NCBI RefSeq assembly: GCF_023614235.1
Contig: NZ_CP094264.1
Location: 3,162,001 to 3,226,000, forward strand
Reading direction: 5' to 3'
Source of the DNA: Streptomyces sp. MRC013
GTDB lineage: Bacteria; Actinomycetota; Actinomycetes; Streptomycetales; Streptomycetaceae
DNA length: 64,000 bases
In this document: positions 8,925 to 19,223 of the stretch, piece by piece
Position numbering within the stretch: the stretch's first letter is position 1
Layout of the letters: every line of letters starts with the position of its first letter
Position numbers and translations under genes: made by a program
Notes under the pieces: generated by a model
The model's input: only the letters and a program-made list of their open reading frames with translations
The model's database searches: none
Told to the model about the DNA's origin: nothing

Positions 8925-10046
8925 GTGAGTACCACAGCGGCAGCCGTCTGGGGCCGGGCCGAACAGCAGGACTACCGCGCCCGCGTACGGGGCTGCCTGC
9001 TCGGCGGGGCCGTCGGCGACGCCCTCGGCGCCGGCGCGGCCCGCCTGTCCGTCGAGGCCGTCCGCGCCGCCCACGGCGCCGACGGGCTCACCGAACCGGT
9101 GCCGGTCTACGGGCGGCGCGGCGCGGTCACGTACGCGACGCAGCTCAGCCTGTTCACCGTGGACGGGTTGATCCGCGCCCAGGTGCGCCGTGACACGGGC
9201 GCCTGGCACCCGCCCACCGACCTGCACCGCGCGTACCTGCGCTGGGCGGCGACCCAGCGGGACTGGGGGCCCGACGAGCGGCGCAAGGACAACGGCTGGC
9301 TCGCGGCCCAGGAGTGGCTGTACGCCCGCCGGGACCCGGCCCGTGCCTGTCTGACGGGCCTCGCCGACGAGGTCCTCGGCACGCCGGCCGAGCCGAAGAA
9401 CCCCGGCGCGCGGGACGCGGGCGCGCTCGTCCGGTCCGCGCCGTTCGGACTGCTGGTCGGATGGGAGCCGCACCTGGTGTGCCAGCTCGCCGTGGAGTGC
9501 GCCGCGCAGACGCACGGCCACCCCGTCGCGTACCTGGCGGCCGGCGCGTACGCGGTGGCGGTCCACGGGGTGGCGCGCGGCCGGGACATCGAGTCGGCGG
9601 TGCGGGACGCGACGGCGCAGCTGGCGTCCAGGCCGGGCCACGAACCGGTCACCGGCGCCCTGGAGCGGGCCGCGGCCGCCGTGCGCGAGGGGGCGCCGTC
9701 CCCGGACCGGATCGCGTCGCTGGGCGAGACGGACGGGGAGTCGGCGGAGGACGCCCTGGCGATCGCCGTGTACTGCGCGCTCGTCGGCGAGGACGTGCGG
9801 CACGGGCTGCGGCTGGCCGTGAACCACGACGGCCCGTCGGAGGTGACGGGCGCGCTGACGGGCGCCCTGCTGGGGGTCCTGCACGGCGAGACCGCCCTGC
9901 CGCCGGCCTGGGTGGCCGAGTTGGAGGGGCGGTCCACCCTGCTGGAGCTGGCCGACGACTTCGCGATGGAGATGACGCAGGGCCCGGCGCTGCACGGCCC
10001 GTCGAAGGCCTCACCGGGGTGGCTGGCCCGCTATCCGCGTGGCTGA
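8925..10046 (+). CDS. ADP-ribosylglycohydrolase family protein (DraG/ARH-like)
   Basis: A 373-aa protein that by family removes ADP-ribose from proteins or small molecules. Seen: RVRGCLLGGAVGDALGAG at the N-terminus, which is the family's GxxxGDxxG start motif, a GHPVAYLAAGAYAVAVHG helix, and NHDGPSEVTGALTGALLG near the C-terminus, matching the metal-binding (N/G)HDxDxxG block with D-to-S and related changes. The expected central Asp pair after the first motif is not obvious (ARLSVEA, AVTYATQLSLFT), so activity is uncertain. The GTG at 8925 follows GGGGAGGG. Transcribed divergently from the ABC operon. Confidence 0.85.
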   Translation: MSTTAAAVWGRAEQQDYRARVRGCLLGGAVGDALGAGAARLSVEAVRAAHGADGLTEPVPVYGRRGAVTYATQLSLFTVDGLIRAQVRRDTGAWHPPTDLHRAYLRWAATQRDWGPDERRKDNGWLAAQEWLYARRDPARACLTGLADEVLGTPAEPKNPGARDAGALVRSAPFGLLVGWEPHLVCQLAVECAAQTHGHPVAYLAAGAYAVAVHGVARGRDIESAVRDATAQLASRPGHEPVTGALERAAAAVREGAPSPDRIASLGETDGESAEDALAIAVYCALVGEDVRHGLRLAVNHDGPSEVTGALTGALLGVLHGETALPPAWVAELEGRSTLLELADDFAMEMTQGPALHGPSKASPGWLARYPRG

Positions 10047-10270
10047 GCGCCGCGGTCCGGAGCGGGGAGGCTGGACCGGCGGCGCCACCCACGGGCCACC
10101 CTGCCGGGTACTCGCCGGTATGTCGACCGCCCGTGCGGAAACGTCCGGAGGAGTCCGCGGGGAGGCGGGAGCGCGGGCCCCGGGCGGGCCCGGTCGTGAC
10201 CGAGCCCCCTCGGCCGGGACGGCGGACCAGTCGAGAGGGCTCACGCGTGGTGCGGGGAAGGGCGCGGGAC

Positions 10271-10471
10271 TCAGAGGGAGCGGGTGCCCACCTCGCGGAC
10301 GAACGCGTTCCACGCGTCCGGCACGAACGTGATCGACGGGCCCGCGGGGACCTTCGAGTCGCGGACCGCGATCGAGGCGGCGACGGGGGACTTGACCTCG
10401 ACGCACGCGCCGTTCCCGCCGGAGTACGAGGACTTCGTCCAGGTGTCCGTGGCGCCCTGAATAATGGCCAT
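10271..10471 (-). CDS. DUF397 family small protein
   Basis: A 66-aa protein with the DUF397 pattern: WTKSSYSGGNGACVEV, then VAVRDSK-like AVRDSKVPAGPSITF and W-x-x-F-V near the end. In streptomycetes such proteins pair with XRE regulators; by analogy with known WhiJ/BldB-type pairs they may act as partner or antitoxin-like modulators. The ATG at 10471 follows GGAG. It lies about 195 bp downstream of the XRE gene on the same strand. Confidence 0.93.
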   Translation of the reverse strand: MAIIQGATDTWTKSSYSGGNGACVEVKSPVAASIAVRDSKVPAGPSITFVPDAWNAFVREVGTRSL

Positions 10472-10666
10472 GATCTAGCTCCGGTTCTGGCTGGTGGTGG
10501 CTGGTCGACAGCCACGCCGGCCCCTCAGGCCGACGCGATCGACGCTACCGGCCCGATCTCGGCGCCCGGCAGCGTCGTTCACTCGACCGGATGGCATGTA
10601 CCGGAACGGCCTTCCACGGAAAGCCGGCCGCGGTGTACCGTGCCGGCTCCCTGGGCGGCGTACCCG

Positions 10667-11560
10667 TCAGTGCCGGTGCGGCCCCGGGAGGGCGGGCGGC
10701 TCGCTCTCCGCGTGGTCCTTCGCGATCCGCGCCATGAACCGCCGGCTCTGCTCCACCCCCAGCGCCTGGGCGCGCAGGTGCTCGTACATCACCGTGTACC
10801 GCTGCACGTCGTTCGGCTTCTCCAGGTACAGGTCGCTGGTCACGCCCTCGATGTAGACGACGGACGAGTCGGCCGCCTCGGGAAACTCCAGGATCGCGTA
10901 GTGCCCGCTGATCCCCGTGTGCGCGCCCATCTCGAACGGCAGCACCTGCACGGTGACGTGGGGCAGGTGCGACTGCTCGATCAGCGTCTCCAGCTGCGCC
11001 ACCATCAACTCGCGGCTGCCGACCACCCGGCGCAGCGCGCCCTCGTCGATCACCGCCCAGAGCCGCAGCGGCTTCTCCTCGTCGTTGATCCGGTCCTGAC
11101 GGCGCGTGCGGACGTTCACCCGCTTGTCGATCTCCGCGGCGGGCGCCTCCGGGAGCGCGCCGGTGATGACGGCCTGCGCGTACGGCCGGGTCTGCAGCAG
11201 CCCGGGCACGATCTGCGGCTCGTACACGCGCAGCGACGCGGCGTCCGTCTCCAGACCGATGTACACGCTGTACGGGATGTCGCCGAAGGCGTGCCACCAG
11301 CCCTGCTGCCGCGAGTCCTTCGCCATCTGCATGAGCGAGTCGACGATCCGCCGGTCCTCGACCTCGTACACCCCGCACAGGTCGCGCACGTCGCGCTGGC
11401 TGATCGAACGGCGGCCGTTCTCCAGGCGGCTGATCTTCGACTGCGAGACCAGCAGGCGCTCCGCCACCTCCTCCGCCGTCATGCCCCTCTGTTCGCGCAG
11501 CCTGCGGAGCTCCATGCCCAGTCTGCGTCGCCTGACGGTGGGATTGACATTGGACGCCAC
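10667..11560 (-). CDS. XRE-family transcriptional regulator with DUF5753 C-domain
   Basis: A 297-aa regulator. An N-terminal helix-turn-helix (residues ~15-70) reads LGMELRRLREQRGMTAEEVA followed by SQSKISRLENGRRSIS. The rest is a DUF5753-type domain with EPQIVPGLLQTRPYAQAVI and VTVQVLPFEMGAHTGISGHYAILEFP. The GTG at 11560 has GGAGG about 9 nt upstream; a longer in-frame start adds a non-conserved leader. Together with the downstream DUF397 gene it forms the multi-copy Streptomyces regulator/partner module linked in studied cases to development. Confidence 0.93.
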   Translation of the reverse strand: MASNVNPTVRRRRLGMELRRLREQRGMTAEEVAERLLVSQSKISRLENGRRSISQRDVRDLCGVYEVEDRRIVDSLMQMAKDSRQQGWWHAFGDIPYSVYIGLETDAASLRVYEPQIVPGLLQTRPYAQAVITGALPEAPAAEIDKRVNVRTRRQDRINDEEKPLRLWAVIDEGALRRVVGSRELMVAQLETLIEQSHLPHVTVQVLPFEMGAHTGISGHYAILEFPEAADSSVVYIEGVTSDLYLEKPNDVQRYTVMYEHLRAQALGVEQSRRFMARIAKDHAESEPPALPGPHRH

Positions 11561-11847
11561 GGGAACTGCACCTCCGGCTGCCTGACTGTCGCTGGTGTCG
11601 CGCTGCGTGTCTACCGCTCTGCAGACTGCCACCAAAGGACGTGCCGCGCTGGAGAATTGCCACACGGGTGAGCGACCGCGGACACGCGGGACGGCCGACG
11701 ACCGCCCCGCGCACCCGGGGTGACGCCCCACCCGGTCCGCGGGAGGACCCGGTGGGGCGGAAGTGCCGTGCGTGTGCGTGGTGACGTGCGCGCGGTGCCC
11801 CGCGGCGCGGTGCCGCCGCGGTCCCGCCGGGATGCCCGGGCGCGGGC

Positions 11848-12588
11848 TCAGCCGGCGGCGACGCGGTCCATGGAACCCGGGCCGGACCGCGAGGGGGACC
11901 GCATCGGGGCCGCGACGGCCTGGCGGCCGGTGCCCCCCGGTGTGGCGGTGCGGCGGGGCTGCGCGCCCACGCCGTTCTGGACGTCCATCACGGCGTGCGC
12001 CACGAGACCGCCCATGGGGTCGTGCCGGATCAGGTCACGGAGCCGGGAACGCGACGAGCGCCCCTCGTTCCCCGGGTACAGGTGCTTGCCGAGCCCCACC
12101 GCGTGGGCGAGCGCGGCCAGCGCGGCGGTCCGCGGGTCCGGCGGCACACCGGTGCGGATCGCCCGGTCCAGCCGGGCCCTGATCTCCCGGCTGATGGCGG
12201 TGTCCGTCGCCTGGTAGCGGGTCGTCGGCAGTACTCCGCACATCTGGCTCTCGACGGCATGGACCATGCCGCACCGCTCCAGGTGCGAGAGGTAGGTCTG
12301 ACGCAGCCCCAGCCGGGGCCCGCCTATCCAGTGGACGGCCCGTACCGGACTGCCGCGCCTGCGCAGCAGCTTCAGTGCGGAGTCCAGCGTCGGATCTCCT
12401 GTCGGCCGTGGCATCACCACGGCGATACGATCCCCGTCAGGGGCTATCCGTCCTGCCAGAGCCAGCTCCACTAGCTGTGCTCCGGCCAGGCCGAGGTCGA
12501 GCGACTGCGGCTGCGCTGTGGTACCCGTGGCCGGGTCCAGAGCGAGCAGCAGAAGCTCTTCCGGAAGTGTTCTGCGGCTCTTGCCCAT
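11848..12588 (-). CDS. GPP34 (GOLPH3/Vps74-like) phosphoprotein
   Basis: A 246-aa soluble protein. LPEELLLLALDPATG at the N-terminus, LGLAGAQLVELALAGRI and the helical LRRRGSP region match the bacterial GPP34 family related to eukaryotic GOLPH3, a phosphatidylinositol-phosphate-binding protein. The bacterial function is unknown. The ATG at 12588 has GGGGAGG upstream. It is divergent from the carboxypeptidase gene across about 180 bp. Confidence 0.88.
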   Translation of the reverse strand: MGKSRRTLPEELLLLALDPATGTTAQPQSLDLGLAGAQLVELALAGRIAPDGDRIAVVMPRPTGDPTLDSALKLLRRRGSPVRAVHWIGGPRLGLRQTYLSHLERCGMVHAVESQMCGVLPTTRYQATDTAISREIRARLDRAIRTGVPPDPRTAALAALAHAVGLGKHLYPGNEGRSSRSRLRDLIRHDPMGGLVAHAVMDVQNGVGAQPRRTATPGGTGRQAVAAPMRSPSRSGPGSMDRVAAG

Positions 12589-12766
12589 CCATGCCTCCCC
12601 GCGTGGATGAATGACAGGGTGACCCCTCTCACATTCATCTGTCGAGAGTGCCTGGGTGCTTCGTACGGGAACCGGTAGGTATGTCGTTCTCGTCTCGCAC
12701 GGGGGCCGGGTGCTCACACAGGACACTGGTACATGGTTCGGACAACGCGTTGGTTGAGGAGGCACG

Positions 12767-15700
12767 GTGGCGGGCGAGTCCCCCGACAAGTCGGAGCAGC
12801 GTAGGTCTCCGGGGGAGGCGGCTGCGAACGGCCGCGATCCGCGGCTCGCCGCCTTCGGCGACGCGGCCCCGACGGGGGTGGACCAGCCGACGGCGGTCTT
12901 CAGGGCCCCGGAACCGGTCGCGGAGACGGCGGAGTCACAGCCCCCGAAGCCTTCGCTGGTCGCCCAGCGCCGGGAGACCGCGACGGCCGAGCCGGATGAG
13001 ACGGCTGAGGCGGGGGGAGGCGGCCGAGCCGGATGAGACGGCCGAGCCGGATGAGACGGCTGAGACGGATGAGACGGCTGAGGCGGGGGAGGCGGCCGAG
13101 CCGGGGGAGGTGGAGGAGGGACCGGCCGGCGAGTCCGCTGCCTCGGATAGCGCTGCCGTTGTTCCCGGTGGGTCCGTTGTTCCCGGTGGGTCCGGCACCG
13201 CCTCAGGCGAACCCGGGACGCGCCGCGCGCCGCGCGCGGTGGGCGGTGCCGGCGCGACGGCGACCCCCGAACCGCCCCGTACCCCCGACGCGCCGGTCGC
13301 GGACGAGGGTGCCGCAGGCGGGAGCGCCGGCTCCGACGAGGCCTCCGCGGACGGCTCCGACGCCGTGCGGACGCCCGGCGAACGCGGGGCGGACGCCGCG
13401 CCCGAGGCAGGGCGGGACGGAGCGGCCTTCACCACCTCCGGAGCGCCCGCCGGTGCATCGGCCCCTGCGACGGCCGGCGCGGGGACGGACGCCGGCGCGG
13501 GGACGGACGCCGGGGCGGAGACGGACGCCGGCGCGGGGGCGGACGCCGGGGAACCGCGTACCGCGGACGACGCTGCGGCCGGCCCGCGAACGCCCGAGGC
13601 GCCCGAGGCGCCCGAAGCGCCCGAAGCACCCGAAGCACCCGAAGCGCCCGACGAGGGGACTTCCGGTGCGTCCGAGACGGTCCGCGCTTCCGCGTCGGGT
13701 GCGGGCGCGGACTCCGGGACGGATGCGGGCGCAGGCTCCGCACCGGACGAGGACGAGCCCGGGGCGCGCGTGACGCACGGCTCCGGGGCGGGTGGAGCCG
13801 AGGGTTCTGAAACGGATGCGGACGGGACGTCCGGGGCGGACGCCGACCGTGTCCCCGGAAACGACGCGGACGGGGACTCCGGGGCGGGTACCGGCCGTAC
13901 TTCCGGGGCGGTCGCGGACGAGGACTCCGGAGGCGAGGCCGACCGCAGGCCCGGGACCGGTGCCGACCGCGTCCCCGAAGCCGAAACCGGAGCTAGAGCC
14001 GAAGCCGAAGCGGAAGCTAGGGTCGAAACCGAAACCGAAACCGAAGCGGAAGCGGACGAGGACTCCGAGACGCCCCGGGTGTCCGACGACTCCTCCGCCT
14101 CCGATCCCGAGCCCGGCTCCGGAGCGGGCTCCGACGCCGTGGACCAGCCCACCGCCGTGTTCAAGGCGCCCTCGCTCGGCACCCCGGCGAAGTCGGCCGA
14201 CGGGAAGCCCGCGCCCAAGTGGGCGGCCGCGGTGGACGGCGACGGCGAGCACCCCGGCGAGTCCGCGCGGCCCCGTTCCGACGAGGCCCGTTCCGACGAG
14301 GCCCGCCCCGCCGCGCGAGCCACCGCCGCCGCGAAGGCCCCCGCCGCCGCGAAGGCCGCCGCCCCGGCGGCCGGCACCCGGCCCCGTACCGCGGCCGCCG
14401 GGACGGCCGCCACCACCCTCGACGGTGACGCCGAGGCGACCGCGGCCGTCACCCCGCCCCCCCTCACCGAGACGGAGCGGACCAAGCAGCAGCCTCTGCC
14501 GCCGCGCCCGCCCCTCGACCTGCTGGCCGAGCTGACGAACACGCCACCTCCGCCGGACACCCCGATCCGCAAGCTGGTCCGCCGCGTCAAGATCTGGACG
14601 CCGCTGGTCGTTCTCCTGCTGATCATCTTTGCGACCGTACAGTTGCTCCGCCCGCTGCCCGCTCCCTCGCTGGCGCTCACGGCCGACGCCACGTACACCT
14701 TCGAGGGCGGCCGGTTGAAGATGCCGTGGCCCGCCGAGGGCCAGGGCGCCGTCGAGGTCGAGGGCGTCGGGGTGGTCGGCACGTACGGGCCGCAGACCCC
14801 CGCGCCGACCGCGAGCGTGGCCAAGGTGATGACCGCGTACGTGATCCTCCGCGACCACCCGATCAAGGACAAGGACTCCGGTCCGAAGATCAGGATCGAC
14901 CAGAAGACGGAGGACCAGGCGAGCAACCCCGACTGGTCGACCGCGCCGGTCGAGGCCGGCCAGCAGTACACGCAGGGCGAGCTACTCCAGCTGCTGATGG
15001 TCCGGTCCGCCAACAACGTCGCCCACCTGCTGGCACGTTGGGACGCGGACACGGAGGCGGCCTTCATCAAGAAGATGAACGCCGCCGCCGAGGACCTCGG
15101 CATGACCGACACGGTGTACACGGACGCGAGCGGTTTCGACAAGGGGACCGTCTCGACGCCGAAGGACCAGCTGAAGCTGGCGAAGGCGGCGATGAGGTCC
15201 GACGTGTTCCGCCGGATCGTCGACATGCCGAACGTGAACCTGCCGCAGATCGGCCGGCAGTTGGAGAACGGCAACACCATCCTCCTCAAGAACGGCGTCA
15301 ACGGCATCAAGACCGGCACGTCCACCCCGGCGGGCGGCAACCTCCTGTGGTCCGCGAACACGGTGGTCGACGGCGAGGTGCGGCGCGTCCTCGGCGTCGT
15401 GATGAACGTCAAGTCCGGCGCGACGCTCTCCGAGAGGACGAAGCTCGCCGTCGAGACGTACAGCTACGACCTCATCCAGACCGCGCAGGACGGCGTGGTC
15501 TCGGCGACGGCCGTCAAGAAGGGCGACGTCGTCGGGTACGTCGACGACGGCCTCGGCGGCCGCACCCCGGTCGTCGCGGCGAAGGACCTGAAGCCGGTCG
15601 GCTGGGCCGGCCTGAAGGTCGAGCTGAGGCTCACCGCCGGCAAGGGCGGGGTGCCGGGTACGGCCGCCGAGGGCACCGTCGTCGGCGAGCTGGCCGTCGG

Positions 15701-15791
15701 CTCCGGCGAGGGCCGGGTGGGCGTGCCCGTCGCCCTTCAGCGGGATTTGGAGGAGCCGGGCTTCGGCGCCAGGCTGACACGCGTCGGCTGA
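12767..15791 (+). CDS. D-alanyl-D-alanine carboxypeptidase with long disordered N-terminus (apparent frameshift)
   Basis: Penicillin-binding DD-carboxypeptidase, about 1007 aa once the frame is restored. Coding starts in frame at the GTG 12767 (VAGESPDKSEQ) and passes to another frame at a G6 run, 13012-13017; an otherwise identical local copy at 13085-13089 has G5, so one extra G explains the break. Residues ~1-600 are Ala/Glu/Asp/Pro/Thr-rich repeats facing the cytoplasm, then a TM segment (~610-632), then the catalytic domain with SVAK (~682), SANN (~746) and KTG in IKTGTS (~847). The motif VDQPTAVF occurs near both ends of the disordered part. A strong terminator follows. It trims peptidoglycan pentapeptides outside the membrane. 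Confidence 0.9.
13012..13017 (+). other. G6 homopolymer frameshift site in the carboxypeptidase gene
   Basis: Removing one G joins the N-terminal reading frame (from 12767) to the frame that ends at 15791. The neighbouring repeat at 13085-13089 has five Gs in the same context. Confidence 0.85.
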
Positions 15792-15806
15792 CGCACACCA
15801 CACGGC

Positions 15807-15839
15807 GCGGTGGTGCCCCGGCCACCGGGGCACCACCGC
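15807..15839 (+). terminator. Strong hairpin after the carboxypeptidase gene
   Basis: A perfect 15-bp stem (GCGGTGGTGCCCCGG and its complement) with a 3-nt loop lies 15 bp after the stop codon. No U-tract follows, as is usual in Streptomyces. Confidence 0.85.
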
Positions 15840-15864
15840 GTACGGTCGGACAGGGGAGTGACGA

Positions 15865-17717
15865 GTGACGACCACGCGACCGCCCGCCACGTGCGCGTGG
15901 CGCCGCCGCGCCGGGCTCCGGTCCGCACCTCGCGCCGGACGCCCGGCAGCCGGTTCGGCCGGTTCGGGCGGCCGGTTCCGCCCGGTCGGTCCGGCTGGTC
16001 CGGTCGGCGTCGTCGTCACGGCAACGGTCCTCGCGGCGGCCCTGCACGCCGGATGGTTCCTGTTCGTCGCGAACAGCGGCGGCGACCTGGCGGCGCAGGA
16101 CGCGTGGGCGGGCTTCGCCGCCCGGCACCCCGACTCGGCGTACAACCTTTCCTGGTACGGCGGGATGCACACCATGTCGTACAGCGTGTTCTCGCCGTAC
16201 GTGATGGCGCTGGCGGGTGTGCGGACGACGATGATGGCCGCCGGGACGGCCTCCGCCGCGCTCACCGCGCTGCTCCTGGTGCGGACACGGGCCGTCCGCA
16301 ACCCGCTCGCCTGTTCGCTCGCCGCGGTCGTCGCCCTGCTGTGCAACGCCCTGTCCGGACGGGTGACGTTCGGCCTGGGTCTGGTCTTCGCGCTGGGCGC
16401 GGTGGCCGTCGTGTTCTGCGGCCGGTGGCCCCGGCCGCGCGCCCCCGCCAGAACCGCGCGGTGCGGGGCGCGGTCACGGCGCTCCTGGCGGGTGCGGCGA
16501 CGGCGGCGAGCCCGGTCGCGGGGCTGTTCCTGGGCGTCGTGGCGGCGGCGCTGTTCCTGAACGGGCGACGGCCCGCCGCGTACGCGCTGGGAGTGCCGCC
16601 GGTCCTGGTGGTCGCCGGAACCGCCCTGCTGTTCCCCTTCTCCGGCACGCAGCCGATGGCGCTGGGGACGGTGCTGCTGCCGTTGCTGTTCGGCGCGGTG
16701 TGCCTGCTGGCGGCGGACCGGACGTGGCGCACGGTCCGTACGGCGTCCGCCGTGTACGTGGCCGGCGCGCTCCTCACCTGGCTGGTCGACTCGCAGATCG
16801 GCTCGAACGTGACGCGGCTGCCGATGCTCTTCGCGGGCGTGGTGCTGCTGGCCGCCGTGCCGTACGCGGCGTCGCGGCGGGTCCGGTACGGGCTGCTCGC
16901 CGCGCTGGTGGTGTTCCACGGGTGGATCGGGTTCAAGAGCGTCGACGACGTGCTGGTGACCACGCCCCACGCGTCGTGGTCCCGGAACGCGACGCGTCCG
17001 CTCCTCGACGAACTGGAGCGGCGCGGCGCCGAACGGGCCCGCGTGGAGGTCGTACCGGCCCGCAGCCACCGCGAGTCCAGCGCGCTCGCCCCGTACGTCG
17101 CGCTGGCGCGCGGCTGGAACCGCCAGGCCGACCTGGAACGCAACCCGATCTTCTACGACGGCTCCCTGACCGCCGCGAACTACCGCGCCTGGCTCGACCG
17201 GTGGGCCGTCCGGTACGTCGTCCTGCCCACCGGCACACCCGACACGGGCGCCCGCGAGGAGACCGCCCTGATCGAGGGCGGACTGCCGTACCTGGAGCCG
17301 GTGTGGTCCGACGCCCACTGGCGTCTCTTCTCCGTCCGCGACGCGACGCCCCTGGCCGGCCCGGGGGCGACGGTCGCCACGGCGGCGGCGGACCGCATCA
17401 CGCTGCGCGTGGAGAGGCCGGGCAGGATCCTCGTCAGGGTTCCGCACTCGCCCTGGCTGTCCCTGGTGGACGAGCGGGGCGAACGTCTGGCGCCGCCGGG
17501 GGGCGGCGAAACCGGACCCTGCCTCCGCGGGGCCGCCCGCACGGCGGACGGCGACCAGTGGACGGAACTCCTGGCGCCCTCGGCGGGGACGTACCACCTG
17601 GCCTCGCCCTACACCCTCCCCCGCGGGGCACGCCCTGCCCCCCTCACCGGACGTCGTGACGGCGCCGGACGGACCGCGCGCCTCCGCCGCGAAGCGGGCG
17701 GGTGTGGTGTCTCGTAG
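15865..17717 (+). CDS. Polytopic membrane protein, glycosyltransferase-like (apparent frameshift)
   Basis: About 617 aa when repaired. The first part (from GTG 15865, preceded by GGGGAG) has a basic N-terminus then TM helices and a loop DSAYNLSWYGGMHTMSYSVFSPYVMALAG. The frame then moves at a C5 run (16442-16446) and resumes QNRAVRGAVTALLAGAA with more TM helices and a soluble C-terminal part (ARVEVVPARSHRESSALAPYVALARGWNRQ, NPIFYDG, YVVLPTGTPDTGA). One added C restores a single ORF. The layout of many TMs plus an extracellular C-domain recalls GT-C type or PMT-like proteins, but no catalytic motif was verified. Confidence 0.8.
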
Positions 17718-17801
17718 GCGTTCACGTATCCCACTTCTTCGGATCGGAAGACGGTGACGGGCTTCGACAGCGGGGCGCGCACGCGCACCGGTACTCGTCG
17801 A

Positions 17802-18368
17802 TCACAGGCGTGGGTAGGCTGCCGGGAGGGTCGTCGCTTCGAGGTCGAGGAGGAAACGCTTTGCCTCCGGACCGCCCGCGTATCCGCTGAGGCGACCGGC
17901 GGACCCGACGATCCGGTGACACGGGAGCACCAGACACAGCGGGTTGGCACCCAGCGCCGTCCCGACCGCCCGGGCGGCCCGCGGCCGGTCGAGGGCCTCG
18001 GCGAGCCGCGCGTACGTCGTGGTCCGCCCGTACGGCACGAATTCCCCGAGTATCGACACGGTCCGGCGACTGAACGGCGTCGCGAGGCGCAGATCCACCG
18101 GCACGGTGAAGTCACGGCGCTTGCCGTGCAGGTAGGCGCCGAGTTGTGTCCGCGCTTCGTCCAGCACCCGCCGCTGCGCCGCTGTGGCCTCCGCCTCCTC
18201 CACCGGATGCAGACCGGCCCTGCGTGCGCGTCCGGCCCCGGCCTCGGGCGGGTCGAAGGCGCACAGCACGAGCGCCTCGTCCGTGGCCGCCAGCACGAGC
18301 GGCCCGAGGACCGTGGCGTGTACCGCCACAGCGGCGGTGGGGGCGGCGGGGTGACCGTCGGTTCGCAC
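17802..18368 (-). CDS. ogt: Methylated-DNA-[protein]-cysteine S-methyltransferase
   Basis: A 188-aa suicide repair enzyme that takes O6-alkyl groups from guanine. The acceptor motif PCHRIV is present near residue 147, preceded by the HTH-like VPYGRTTTYARLAEALDRPRAARAVGTALGANP and followed by GRLSGYAGGPEAKRFLLDLE. The GTG at 18368 has AGGAG 5-6 nt upstream. Third gene of an operon with the ECF sigma factor and the Ada-like protein (36-bp gap to the latter). Confidence 0.95.
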   Translation of the reverse strand: MRTDGHPAAPTAAVAVHATVLGPLVLAATDEALVLCAFDPPEAGAGRARRAGLHPVEEAEATAAQRRVLDEARTQLGAYLHGKRRDFTVPVDLRLATPFSRRTVSILGEFVPYGRTTTYARLAEALDRPRAARAVGTALGANPLCLVLPCHRIVGSAGRLSGYAGGPEAKRFLLDLEATTLPAAYPRL

Positions 18369-18404
18369 GAGGACTCCTGGGGTGGTCGTTGTCGCCGGGT
18401 GCCG

Positions 18405-19223
18405 TCACACGGCGGCGGGTCGGCAGCTCTTGCAGGGGCGGTACCCGGCTCGGCCGGCCTCGCGGACCGTGCGGAACGGGACCTGGTGGCGCGGGGCGAT
18501 GCGGCGGGCGTGGGCACAGGTCGGATGGCAGTAGACGCGTGTGGTGTCGCTTCCGAGGAACACCACCCCGTCGTGGTGGAGCTCGGCCATCCTCTCCATG
18601 TCGATGCCCTCCGCCGTACGCAGTGCGTCACCCGCACCGGACAGGGGACCGGCGTCACAGGGGACGCCGTCGTCGCGGGTCACACGGTGGGAGGGGACCA
18701 GCACGGCCACCGGGTTCCTCGCCAGGGCGCCGGTCACCGCGGCCTCCGGGGCTCCGGCCTCCCGCGCGACCCAGCCGACGGGCCGCAACTGCCCCGGCGG
18801 GATGGTCCGCACGGTCTCCAGCACCGCCCGCTCGGTCACGGTGAGGCCGGAGAGGTCGACGGGCAACCTCCGCGCTCGCCCGGTACGCAGGGCGGTGAGG
18901 ACTCCCGGGAACGGCTTGGTCGCCCGTACGGCGGATCGGCGCGTGCGGACACGGTGCAGTTCCTCGAAGGCCGTCGCCGTGAGACCCGCCGAGTCCAGCG
19001 CGGCACCCGTCACGGCATGCGGTCCGGCCGCCACGAACAGACCACCGGCGGGCGTCCTGAGCCGGACGTACGTGTCGTACCGCTCGCACCGGATACCGAC
19101 GTGCCGCAGCACACGCAGGGCGAAGTCCTCCGGAGGGTCCGCGGCGAGCCCGACCAGGTCGTCCGCCACCCGTTCGAGACGGGTCAGCGCCTCTTGATCA
19201 CCTCGCCGGTCATTCCGCTTCAC
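18405..19223 (-). CDS. Ada-like protein: alkyltransferase-like domain plus Ada zinc domain, acceptor Cys replaced by Ser
   Basis: A 272-aa protein with inverted Ada architecture. The N-terminal two thirds carry an Ogt fold (IPPGQLRPVGWVAREAGAPEAAVTGALARNPVAVLVPSHRV); the usual PCHRV acceptor is PSHRV (~residue 176), as in alkyltransferase-like (ATL) proteins, so methyl transfer from O6-guanine is not expected. The C-terminal ~60 residues (FLGSDTTRVYCHPTCAHARR to YRPCKSCRP) match the four-Cys zinc site that in E. coli Ada accepts methyl from phosphotriesters and switches on transcription. The GTG at 19223 overlaps the sigma-factor stop (GTGA). Likely a sensor and flagging protein for alkylated DNA. 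Confidence 0.85.
   Translation of the reverse strand: MKRNDRRGDQEALTRLERVADDLVGLAADPPEDFALRVLRHVGIRCERYDTYVRLRTPAGGLFVAAGPHAVTGAALDSAGLTATAFEELHRVRTRRSAVRATKPFPGVLTALRTGRARRLPVDLSGLTVTERAVLETVRTIPPGQLRPVGWVAREAGAPEAAVTGALARNPVAVLVPSHRVTRDDGVPCDAGPLSGAGDALRTAEGIDMERMAELHHDGVVFLGSDTTRVYCHPTCAHARRIAPRHQVPFRTVREAGRAGYRPCKSCRPAAV

Noticed and set aside
12935..15412. Minus-strand ORF of 825 codons with Ser/Ala repeats opposite the carboxypeptidase
   Set aside because: Arises from the repeat-rich region read backwards; plus-strand SxxK, SxN and KTG motifs settle the strand.
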